64,000 bases of DNA from JAIPEI01 sp964443135 (GTDB lineage Bacteria > Desulfobacterota > DSM-4660 > Desulfatiglandales > HGW-15), in contig CAYUBQ010000010.1 of assembly GCA_964443135.1 (NCBI GenBank), positions 23,759 through 87,758 of the forward strand, read 5' to 3'. Each line of letters opens with the position of its first letter. Positions within the stretch are counted from its first letter, which is position 1. The notes beneath the pieces were generated by a model, which was not told the DNA's origin, searched no databases, and was given only the letters and a program-made list of their open reading frames with translations. The translations under genes were made by a program, and so were the position numbers. Below, in pieces: positions 1 through 7,287 of this stretch.

Positions 1-251
1 TTCCCCCCACGCGCCATGCGTTCGAGCTCCTTTTTCCGGGACCATCGCAGGATCCGTCCCCGCAGGCCGGATGCAGCCGAGCGGTCCAGGGCCTCCTCCT
101 GCATGGCGATCCCCGACCGCGTCTTCAGGGCGGCCCGCATGCAGCCGGTCCGCTCCGGACAGGCGAAACAGTCCTCCGGGACCTCCCGAAGGTCCTGCTT
201 TCCCATGGGAAACACACGATCCAGGTTGCCGTAGCAGTCCTTCATGAGCAT
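1..251 (-). CDS. Partial protein with CxxC-type cysteine cluster, unknown function
   Basis: The reverse strand is open from an ATG at 251 to the window edge and reads MLMKDCYGNLDRVFPMGKQD and onward, so the C-terminus is missing. It contains a compact cysteine motif, CFACPERTGC, about 30 residues in, which could bind a metal or form a disulfide. A second in-frame ATG lies at 245. The GGCGG upstream is only a weak ribosome site. The plus-strand reading of the same bases is arginine/serine-rich and looks like a shadow. Similar short cysteine-bearing proteins occur in Desulfobacterota, but I cannot name a family. The gene is divergent from the histidine phosphatase that starts at 437. Confidence 0.55.
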   Translation of the reverse strand, partial: MLMKDCYGNLDRVFPMGKQDLREVPEDCFACPERTGCMRAALKTRSGIAMQEEALDRSAASGLRGRILRWSRKKELERMARGG

Positions 252-400
252 CGTCCGCCTTACCCGGCGTCTATACACCAATCCGTCCCCGAAATAAAGA
301 TCAATCTCCCGGCGCCCCCTGTTCCGGGCGGGCCGCGGTCTCGGGGCCGGGCCTCCCACCGGATGTCGATTCGCCTGCAGGCAAAGACTGCGTCACGAGA

Positions 401-429
401 TTGACACGTTCCGGTTTTCTCCCTATGAT
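401..429 (+). promoter_or_regulatory. Near-consensus sigma-70 promoter, probable leaderless start
   Basis: TTGACA (401-406), a 17-base spacer and TATGAT (424-429) match the housekeeping consensus at 11 of 12 positions. A start site 7-8 bases downstream would fall on or next to the ATG at 437, which has no Shine-Dalgarno. The downstream gene is therefore probably read from a leaderless mRNA. Confidence 0.75.
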
Positions 430-436
430 GCGATCC

Positions 437-1039
437 ATGAAGGGAACGAACAGGCTGTACCTGGTGAGGCACGGACAGGTGGAGGGTTTCGAGCGATTTC
501 CGGTCCACGGACGGACGGATGTGGAGATCACGGACGTGGGCCGCGTCCAGATGGAGGCCGTAGCCGAACGCCTCCGCCACGTCCGGATCGACGCCGTGTT
601 CTCGAGCGACCTGCGCAGGTCCGTCGTGGGTGCGCAGATCATCGGCCGGCATCACGACGCACCCGTCCGGTCCCTGCCGGAGCTCCGCGAGATGGACTTC
701 GGGGCGTGGGAAGGGCTGACCCTGGAGGAGATCCGGGATCGGTTTCCCGAGGAGCTCCAGGAGCGGGAGAAGGACGTCCTGGGCTACCGGATCCCGGGAG
801 GAGGGGAGAGCCTGGGGGCGTTCTCCCGGCGCGTCCTCTCCTCCATGAAGGCGATCCTGGAGGAACGGGAGGGGGAGGACCTCCTGCTGGTGGCCCACGG
901 CCTCGTGAACCGCGTGCTCATCTGCGACGCCCTGGGCCTGGACCTCTCCCGCATCTTCGGCCTGCACCAGGGGTACGGCTGCCTGAACATCATCGACTAC
1001 TTCCCGGACGCGGCGCTGGTGCGGTTGGTGAACGGGTGA
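437..1039 (+). CDS. Histidine phosphatase family protein (phosphoglycerate mutase-like)
   Basis: A 200-residue member of the histidine phosphatase superfamily (cobC/GpmB-like). The phosphohistidine motif LVRHGQ appears near residue 9, the second basic patch SSDLRR near 55, the acidic residue in the stretch EMDFGAWEGLT, and the second catalytic histidine in VAHGLVNR. The exact substrate cannot be read from sequence; relatives act on sugar phosphates, adenosylcobalamin precursors or nucleotides. In-frame ATGs at 425 and 428 overlap the -10 box of a strong promoter, so the ATG at 437 is the better start. The Crp/Fnr gene follows after 67 bases in the same direction. Confidence 0.85.
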   Translation: MKGTNRLYLVRHGQVEGFERFPVHGRTDVEITDVGRVQMEAVAERLRHVRIDAVFSSDLRRSVVGAQIIGRHHDAPVRSLPELREMDFGAWEGLTLEEIRDRFPEELQEREKDVLGYRIPGGGESLGAFSRRVLSSMKAILEEREGEDLLLVAHGLVNRVLICDALGLDLSRIFGLHQGYGCLNIIDYFPDAALVRLVNG

Positions 1040-1106
1040 CGCGTTCCCGGGGTCTCCCGCGCCGCCGGCCGGCTCCCTTCGCATCCTTGCGAGAGGCTGA
1101 CCCGAC

Positions 1107-1787
1107 ATGAGCCGTCCCGAAGACGTGGCCTCCATCCCCCTGTTCGAAGGGCTCCCGGACGAGGAGATCCTCCAGCTCTCGGCCATTGCGGCCGAAAGGA
1201 CCTTCCGGCGGGGGGAGAGCATCTTCATGGAGGGCGACGAAGGGCAGGGCTTCCACGTGGTCCTCTCGGGCCGCGTGAAGGTGTTCAAGCTCTCCATGGA
1301 GGGCAAGGAGCAGACACTTCACCTCTTCGGACCGGGCGAGCCCTTCGGCGAGGTGGCGCTGTTCGCCGGGAGGCGGTTCCCGGCGAACGCCGAGGCCATG
1401 GAGGAGAGCCGCGTTCTCTTCTTCCCGAGAGAGGCCTTCGCCGGCCTCATCCGGGAGAACCCCTCGGTGGCCATGAACCTGCTGGCCCTGATGAGCGTGA
1501 GGCTGCGCCGGTTCGCCGCGTTGATCGAGGATCTCTCCCTCAAGGAGGTCCCGGGCCGGCTGTCGGCCTATCTCCTCTACCTGAGCCGGCAGGGGCAGGG
1601 CGGACAGGACCTGGCGCTGGACGTGACCAAGGCGCAGCTGGCGAGCCTGCTGGGCACCATTCCGGAGACCCTCTCCAGGATCCTGGGCCGGATGTCCCGG
1701 CAGGGGTTGATCGAGTCGGACGGGCGGCGCATTCGCATCCTCGACCTGGAGGGTCTGGAATCCCTGGCCGAAGGCGGAGGTCTCTGA
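1107..1787 (+). CDS. Crp/Fnr family transcriptional regulator
   Basis: A 226-residue cytoplasmic regulator. An N-terminal cyclic-nucleotide-binding-like beta-roll (about residues 10-120, with the glycine-rich turn GEPFGEVALF) is followed by a dimerisation helix and a C-terminal winged helix (about 150-215, KAQLASLLGTIPETLSRILG as recognition region). There is no N-terminal cysteine cluster of the FNR type, so it is more likely a ligand- or haem-responsive branch than an oxygen-sensing iron-sulfur FNR. The stop codon directly abuts the GTG of the next gene, so the two are co-transcribed and translationally coupled. The target regulon is unknown. Confidence 0.9.
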   Translation: MSRPEDVASIPLFEGLPDEEILQLSAIAAERTFRRGESIFMEGDEGQGFHVVLSGRVKVFKLSMEGKEQTLHLFGPGEPFGEVALFAGRRFPANAEAMEESRVLFFPREAFAGLIRENPSVAMNLLALMSVRLRRFAALIEDLSLKEVPGRLSAYLLYLSRQGQGGQDLALDVTKAQLASLLGTIPETLSRILGRMSRQGLIESDGRRIRILDLEGLESLAEGGGL

Positions 1788-3056
1788 GTGAACGACTCCC
1801 CGTCCCCATCCCGGAGGATCCTCGTGGTCGAAGACACCCGCTCGATCTCCGGGTTCCTCTGCCGCCAGATCGAGGAGACCCTGGATTTCGAGCCGGTGCC
1901 CGCCTACACCCTGGCGGAGGCGGCGTCCATTCTCGTGGAGGACGAGACGTTCTTCGTCGCGGTCCTGGACCTCAACCTACCGGACGCCGCGGACGGCGAG
2001 GTGGTGGACCTGGTACTTCAAAGAGGGATCCCGGCCGTCGTCCTCACCGGCTCGTTCGACGAGGCCCTGCGCGAGAAGATCCTGGGCAAGAACGTGGTGG
2101 ACTACATCCTCAAGGACAGCCCGGGAAGCCTGGACCAGGTGATGAATCTGATCCAGAGGATCTACCGGAACCAGGAGGTCGGGGTCCTGCTCGTGGACGA
2201 CTCCCGTTTCTTCCGATCCTTCTGCCGGACCCTTCTCGAGGCCCACAAGTTCCGCGTGCTCGAGGCCGGGAACGGGAAGGAAGGCCTGGACGTCCTGAGC
2301 CGGAACCCGGACGTGCGCCTGATCATCACGGACTACAACATGCCGGAGATGGACGGCTTCGAGTTCGTCTCCCGGGTGCGCGAGGTGCACGAAAGAAACG
2401 AGGTCGGCATCATCGGGCTCTCCGCCCAGGGTGCGGGCGCGGTGTCGGCCCGTTTCCTCAAGACCGGGGCCAACGACTTCCTCCCGAAGCCCTTCGCGTC
2501 CGAGGAGTTCTACGCGCGGGTCACCCAGAACGTGGAGCTCATCGAGTTCATCGCGAAGCTGCGGGAGATCGCCGTGCGGGACCCGCTGACCCGGCTCCAC
2601 AACCGGCGGCACTACTTCGAGGCCGGGGAGAAGCTTCTGGTGGAGGCGGCCGGGAAGGGCGTGCGTGCCACGGTCGCCATGGTGGACATCGATCGTTTCA
2701 AGGAGGTGAACGACCGGTACGGCCACGAGGCCGGGGATGCGGTCCTCGTGCGTCTGTCGGAGCGCCTGCGGAGGACGTTCGGCCGGTCCCGCCTCATCTC
2801 GCGCTTCGGGGGGGAGGAGTTCTCCGTCCTGACGTACGGGGTTCACGGGGAGCGGGCGGTCCGGCTCTTCGACGATTTCCGGGGGCTCGTCGAGAACACG
2901 GAGGTCCCTTACGGCAACGAACGCATTCGGTTCACCGTCTCCATCGGCCTCTGCTGCACCCCCGGCTGCTCCCTCCCCCAGATGATCCGGGAGGCGGACC
3001 AGGGTCTCTACCGGGCGAAGCGGGAGGGTCGCAACCGGGTCGTGATGCAGTCGTGA
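1788..3056 (+). CDS. Two-receiver response regulator with GGDEF domain
   Basis: A 422-residue protein made of REC (about 8-125), REC (about 130-255) and GGDEF (about 258-420). Phosphoacceptor aspartates are visible as D61 in AVLDLNLP and D182 in TDYNMPEMDG. The GGDEF signature is GGEEF at 341-345, which is catalytically competent in known diguanylate cyclases. The usual inhibitory RxxD site five residues upstream reads RSRL, so product feedback at that site is probably lost. The layout resembles PleD. The GTG start follows directly after the TGA of the Crp/Fnr gene. The protein probably makes cyclic di-GMP in response to an unlinked kinase, possibly coupled to the Crp/Fnr input. Confidence 0.9.
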   Translation: MNDSPSPSRRILVVEDTRSISGFLCRQIEETLDFEPVPAYTLAEAASILVEDETFFVAVLDLNLPDAADGEVVDLVLQRGIPAVVLTGSFDEALREKILGKNVVDYILKDSPGSLDQVMNLIQRIYRNQEVGVLLVDDSRFFRSFCRTLLEAHKFRVLEAGNGKEGLDVLSRNPDVRLIITDYNMPEMDGFEFVSRVREVHERNEVGIIGLSAQGAGAVSARFLKTGANDFLPKPFASEEFYARVTQNVELIEFIAKLREIAVRDPLTRLHNRRHYFEAGEKLLVEAAGKGVRATVAMVDIDRFKEVNDRYGHEAGDAVLVRLSERLRRTFGRSRLISRFGGEEFSVLTYGVHGERAVRLFDDFRGLVENTEVPYGNERIRFTVSIGLCCTPGCSLPQMIREADQGLYRAKREGRNRVVMQS

Positions 3057-3087
3057 CGGCCCCTTTTCCGGGCAGGAAGGCATCCCC

Positions 3088-4527
3088 ATGCCGGCGCTAG
3101 GCCTCTTCCACTGGGCGATCGGCCTCCTTCACGCGGCCCTGGGCGTGGCCACCGCGGGGCACGCCCTCCTGTTCAAGCGCGACCCCCGGGCGAGCTGGGG
3201 ATGGATCGCGGTCATCATCATCTTTCCCATCCTCGGCCCCCTGATCTACCTCCTGTTCGGCATCAACCGGGTGCAGACACGGGCCAAGAAGCTCACCCGG
3301 CGGCTCCCCTTTCTGTTCCTGTTCCACCACGAGCCCCCCGCCATTCCCGCGACGGCCCACCCCGAGAAGGACCTCCCCGAACGGTTCGTCCCCTTTGCGC
3401 GCATCTCCGACCGGGTCACGAGACGCCCCCTTCTCCACGGCAACCGGGTCGAACTGCTCCAGAACGGGGAGGAGGCCTATCCGGCGATGCTGGAGGGCGT
3501 GGAAGGGGCCGAGAGGAGCGTCTACCTCGCCACCTACATCCTGGAGTCGAACGTCACCGGCCGCCGGTTCATCGACGCCCTCGCGCGGGCCCGGCACCGG
3601 GGCGTGGAGGTGCGGGTCCTGCTGGACGGGATCGGCGAGCTCTACTCGTTTCCCTTCAGCGGCCGGCTTCTCGCGAAGCGTGGGGTCCGTGTGGTTCGGT
3701 TCCTGCCGCCCACGGTGGTGCCCCCCTCCTTCCACATCAACCTGCGGAACCACCGCAAGGTCCTGACGGTCGACGGCCGCACCGCGTTCCTGGGCGGCAT
3801 GAACATCGGCGACCGCCACCTGGCCGCCGACACGCAGAACCCGTCCCGGGTGGAGGACGTCCACTTCCGGATCCACGGCCCGGTGGTCCAGCAGGTCGAG
3901 GAGCTGTTCTGCGAGGACTGGGCCTTCGCCGCGGGGGAGGAGCTGGGCGGGACGCCGCAGGACCTGGAGCAGGCCGGCGAGGCCGTCTGCCGGACCATCG
4001 TGGACGGTCCCAACGAGGATTTGGACAAGCTGGCCGTGATCCTGGCCGGAGCGGTGTCCACGGCCCGGAGCCGGGTGATCGTCATGACCCCCTACTTCCT
4101 CCCCTCCCGGGAGATGATCGGCGCGCTGCAGACCGCCGCCCTGCGGGGGGTGGAGGTCCAGGTGATCCTGCCGGAGAAGAACAACCTGCCCTTTGTCCAC
4201 TGGGCCACCCGGAACATGCTCTGGGAGCTGCTCCAGTGGGGGATCCGGGTCTTCTACCAGCCCCCTCCCTTCGTCCACAGCAAGCTGTTCCTGGTGGACG
4301 GCGTCTACGCCCTGGTGGGTTCGGCCAACCTGGACCCGAGAAGCCTGAGGCTGAACTTCGAGCTGGCCCTGGAGGTGTTCGACCCGGACTGGGTCGGCCG
4401 GATGACCGCCTTTGCGGAGGAGCGCCGCCGCCGCTCCCGGGAGGTGAGCCTCGAGGAGATGGACGGCCGTTCCCTGCCGGTCAAGGTCCGCGACTCCCTG
4501 GCCTGGCTGTTCTCCCCCTACCTGTGA
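3088..4527 (+). CDS. cls: Cardiolipin synthase (phospholipase D family)
   Basis: A 479-residue inner-membrane enzyme that transfers a phosphatidyl group to phosphatidylglycerol to make cardiolipin. Two hydrophobic segments occupy the first ~60 residues (PLDc_N type, including IAVIIIFPILGPLIYLLFGI), followed by two HKD catalytic motifs: HRKVLTVDG in the first half and HSKLFLVDG in the second. Length matches bacterial ClsA. The start ATG at 3088 follows AGGAAGG. It is the last gene of the forward block; the 328 bases that follow carry no gene. Confidence 0.92.
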   Translation: MPALGLFHWAIGLLHAALGVATAGHALLFKRDPRASWGWIAVIIIFPILGPLIYLLFGINRVQTRAKKLTRRLPFLFLFHHEPPAIPATAHPEKDLPERFVPFARISDRVTRRPLLHGNRVELLQNGEEAYPAMLEGVEGAERSVYLATYILESNVTGRRFIDALARARHRGVEVRVLLDGIGELYSFPFSGRLLAKRGVRVVRFLPPTVVPPSFHINLRNHRKVLTVDGRTAFLGGMNIGDRHLAADTQNPSRVEDVHFRIHGPVVQQVEELFCEDWAFAAGEELGGTPQDLEQAGEAVCRTIVDGPNEDLDKLAVILAGAVSTARSRVIVMTPYFLPSREMIGALQTAALRGVEVQVILPEKNNLPFVHWATRNMLWELLQWGIRVFYQPPPFVHSKLFLVDGVYALVGSANLDPRSLRLNFELALEVFDPDWVGRMTAFAEERRRRSREVSLEEMDGRSLPVKVRDSLAWLFSPYL

Positions 4528-4855
4528 ACATGTGGGTCAGTGAACAGGGGGGCAGTCTTGAATTTCGACTTTTTGCGCGTCCTGTCGGCTCCGGAGATCG
4601 GGGCCTTCCTCCGCTCCCTCAGCTCCCGGCCTGGTCATCGTCCGGCGGTTACGCCCGGGGGCATCCCTGCCCGCCCTCCCGTCCGTGGTTCGTGTCGGTG
4701 GTCCGTGTTCGGTCGAAAGGATTCCTCAGCTGGTCGGTGTTCCGATCCACGAACCACGGACCACGATCACGGCCCTGATCGGTCTCCCTTGCCTCGAGGT
4801 CGGCGATCCGGTAGAACATGAATGGGCGAGATCAAGGCGCATGGGAGGTGAAGAC
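4528..4855. other. Intergenic region with long-spaced inverted repeat
   Basis: No coding gene is seen between cls and the next start at 4856. The stretch contains a perfect 14-base inverted repeat, GTCCGTGGTTCGTG at 4681-4694 and its complement at 4748-4761, separated by 53 bases and embedded in GTGTCGGTGGTCCGTG-like sequence. Similar GTGTCGGTG/CACCGACAC strings recur near 18980 and 45920. Confidence 0.6.
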
Positions 4856-5698
4856 ATGGACGGCCAGGAGACCTTCAACCGGGTGATCCCCGGCGACTAC
4901 CACGGGCGCATCCTCACCGGGGACTACTCCGTGGCCCTCAAGAAGCACGTGGCCGGGTACATCGACGCCTACCGGGCCTTCGAGCGGACCGGGAACCCGG
5001 CGGTGGTCTATCTCTCCGCCTGGCACGAGGAGGAAGAGGGGAGGCCCTGGTACGAGTTTGTGAGCCGGCGGTTCGCCCGCCTCATGGGCTGCGAGCGGAA
5101 CGAGGTGGCCGACATGTTCCGGGAGCGCATCCTGGACCACCACATCCTGCACTACGGCGCGCCCAACGCCTCCATCCAGGAAGAGGTCCGCGACCGGGAG
5201 GCCCTGGACGGAGCGGCCCGCGAGCTGAGGGAGAGCGTTCGGCGGAGGGGGGTGGGGGACGCCATCTACAAGGTGGACCTGGGGCAGGGCCGGATCGGCT
5301 GGCTCAAGGACATGGCGCGCATCGAGACCCACGAGGAGGACGGCGTCTGCATCTCCAGCGGGTGCCTGACGCCCGTCACCAAGGAGAGGCAGGCGGAGGC
5401 GGAGCGGCTGGAGCGGGAGCGGCTCCAGGTCTCGCTCCAGATGGCGGGCGCGGTCTGCCACGAGATGAACCAGCCCATGCAGAGCATCTCGGGTTACTCC
5501 GAGAGCCTTCTCATGAACGCGGGGGAGACGGACCCGCTCGCCGTGAAGCTCCGCAAGATCATCGAGCTCACCCGCCAGATGGGGCAGATCACCCGCAAGC
5601 TCACCCGCATCACCCGCTACGAGACCAAGGACTACATCGCGGGCATCAAGATCGTGGACATCGATCGGTCCAGCAAGGACGTGACCGATCCGGAGTGA
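4856..5698 (+). CDS. HisKA-only signalling protein lacking an ATPase domain
   Basis: A 280-residue protein. The first ~180 residues are of unknown type, slightly PAS-like and with a cysteine pair CISSGC near 165-170. A short coiled linker then leads into a typical phosphoacceptor helix, AGAVCHEMNQPMQSISGY, with the candidate phosphohistidine H202. The chain ends about 78 residues later with no N, G1, F or G2 boxes, so no HATPase_c domain is present. It may be a dimerising phosphotransfer or regulatory partner for another kinase. The ATG at 4856 is chosen because GGAGGT sits 6-7 bases upstream; the in-frame ATG at 4841 overlaps that site. A convergent sigma-54 activator gene follows. Confidence 0.8.
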   Translation: MDGQETFNRVIPGDYHGRILTGDYSVALKKHVAGYIDAYRAFERTGNPAVVYLSAWHEEEEGRPWYEFVSRRFARLMGCERNEVADMFRERILDHHILHYGAPNASIQEEVRDREALDGAARELRESVRRRGVGDAIYKVDLGQGRIGWLKDMARIETHEEDGVCISSGCLTPVTKERQAEAERLERERLQVSLQMAGAVCHEMNQPMQSISGYSESLLMNAGETDPLAVKLRKIIELTRQMGQITRKLTRITRYETKDYIAGIKIVDIDRSSKDVTDPE

Positions 5699-5758
5699 GG
5701 ATGCGGGCCTCGGCCGTGGATCGGGACGCGCTGGCCGCCGGTTGACAGGATCCCTGGA

Positions 5759-7090
5759 TCATCCCGGAAAGTCCCGAAGAAACCGGTAGAGGGTCGCCCG
5801 CCCCACGCCGAGCAGGCGGGCCGCCCGGGCCTTGTTCCCCCCGGTCCTCTCCAGCGCGGCGCGCACCGCGTCGGTGTCCAGCTTCCTCGACGGGCCGCGG
5901 GAAGGCCGGTGGGCCATGGACTCCCGGAGCTCTCCGGGCAGATGCTCCACCCGGACGGTGCGGCCCCGGCTCCGGACCACGGCGAACCGGATCGCGCTCT
6001 GGAGCTCCCGGACGTTGCCGGGCCAGGCGTAGCGCTTCATGAGGGTCACGGCCTCCGCGCTCAGCGCCGGAGACCGCCCCCCCTCCCCGGCCTCCATGGC
6101 GAGGAAGTGGGCGGCGAGAAGGGGGATGTCGTCCCGCCTCTCCCGCAGCGGGGGCAGGTGCAGGGGCACTACGTTCACACGGTAGTAGAGGTCCTTTCGA
6201 AACCGCCCGCTCTCCACGTCGGCCTTGAGGTCCCGGTTCGTGGCCGTGATCAGGCGCACGTCCGCCCGGCGCGTTCTCTCGCTCCCCACCGGCTCGAAGG
6301 TGCCCTCCTGGAGGACCCGCAGGAGCTTGGCCTGAAGCACCAGCGGCAGCTCCGACACCTCGTCCAGGAAGAGGCTCCCCCCGTCGGCCAGGTCGAATCT
6401 TCCCCGCTTGTCCCGGAGGGCCCCCGTGAAGGCGCCCTTGACGTGCCCGAAGAGCTCGCTCTCCAGCATGCCCTCGGGCAGGGCCGCCGAGTTCACCGGG
6501 ACGAAGGGTCCGCCCCCCCGCCGGCTCTCGTCGTGGACCGCCGCAGCCACCAGCTCCTTTCCCGTGCCCGTCTCCCCGGTGATGCAGACGGGGTAGTCCG
6601 TGGTGGCCGTCTCCCGGATCCGGGCGTAGACTTGGAGCATCTCCGGGTCCCGGCCGATGATCCCGGCGAACCCCTCCAGGTCCCCGTGCTCGATCTTCAG
6701 GCCGATCAGGTCGGTGACGTCCCGGAAGGAGGCGATGACCCCGGCGAGCGTCCCGTCCTCCCCCTCGATCCCGTTCACCCGCATCTCCAGCCGGCGCGGC
6801 TCGCCGCCACGGGTGAGGATGTTCAGCGGGTAGTCGGCGTGGTCGAGGTCCCGGGGAGGACCCTCCAGAAAGGCGCACCGGCCCCCGCAGAAGGGGTGGC
6901 CGAAGGTCTCGTGGCAGTCCCTGCCCAGGACCTCCTCCCGGGAATACCCGGTGATCTCCTCGGCGGCCCGGTTGAAGTAGAGGATCCTGCGCCGGGGATC
7001 GTGCGCGATGATGCCCTCGGTGAGGTTGTCCAGGATCCGTTCCAGGTTTTTCTTCTCGGTCAGCAACCGTTCGATGGTGAGTCGGCTCAT
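5759..7090 (-). CDS. PAS domain sigma-54-dependent transcriptional activator
   Basis: A 443-residue bacterial enhancer-binding protein. An N-terminal PAS domain (about 12-130) carries three cysteines in the pattern Cx8Cx3C (C59, C68, C72; CHETFGHPFCGGRC), suggesting redox or metal sensing. The AAA+ domain (about 142-375) has Walker A GETGTGKE, the sigma-54 contact loop GAFTGA and Walker B SLFLDEV. A Fis-type helix-turn-helix ends the chain (GGNKARAARLLGVGRATLYR). In-frame upstream starts at 7142 (ATG) and 7171 (TTG) would add a basic tail; none has a clear ribosome site, so the start is uncertain. It is divergent from the YyaL-like gene at 7288. Confidence 0.88.
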   Translation of the reverse strand: MSRLTIERLLTEKKNLERILDNLTEGIIAHDPRRRILYFNRAAEEITGYSREEVLGRDCHETFGHPFCGGRCAFLEGPPRDLDHADYPLNILTRGGEPRRLEMRVNGIEGEDGTLAGVIASFRDVTDLIGLKIEHGDLEGFAGIIGRDPEMLQVYARIRETATTDYPVCITGETGTGKELVAAAVHDESRRGGGPFVPVNSAALPEGMLESELFGHVKGAFTGALRDKRGRFDLADGGSLFLDEVSELPLVLQAKLLRVLQEGTFEPVGSERTRRADVRLITATNRDLKADVESGRFRKDLYYRVNVVPLHLPPLRERRDDIPLLAAHFLAMEAGEGGRSPALSAEAVTLMKRYAWPGNVRELQSAIRFAVVRSRGRTVRVEHLPGELRESMAHRPSRGPSRKLDTDAVRAALERTGGNKARAARLLGVGRATLYRFLRDFPG

Positions 7091-7152
7091 GGGGTCCCGG
7101 TTCGAAAGGGGTGCTCGGGCGCGGTTTCCGGCAAGGATCATAGTGGAATCGC

Positions 7153-7169
7153 GCGCTTGCTTCAAGCGC
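7153..7169. promoter_or_regulatory. Perfect 17-bp palindrome between divergent genes
   Basis: GCGCTTG-CTT-CAAGCGC is a perfect 7-base inverted repeat in the divergent region between the sigma-54 activator (start 7090) and the YyaL-like gene (start 7288). It is a candidate binding site for the activator itself or another dimeric regulator. The role is inferred from position and symmetry only. Confidence 0.45.
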
Positions 7170-7184
7170 AATGATGTCCGCCTG

Positions 7185-7212
7185 TTGCCGATGGGGCCCG
7201 CGTGGTTACATT
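7185..7212 (+). promoter_or_regulatory. Possible weak sigma-70 promoter for the YyaL-like gene
   Basis: TTGCCG (7185-7190) and TACATT (7207-7212) are separated by 16 bases, about 75 bases before the start at 7288. The match is partial (-35 4/6, -10 4/6), so this is tentative. Confidence 0.3.
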
Positions 7213-7287
7213 ATGAGGAGACACCGGCCCACACGGGACGCCTGACACCCGACACCCCCGATGCTCCCGGGGAGAAAGGAACCCATC

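Noticed and set aside
16..234. 72-codon plus-strand frame at the left edge
   Set aside because: Arg/Ser-rich; the minus strand over the same bases reads a better protein with a CFACPERTGC motif.
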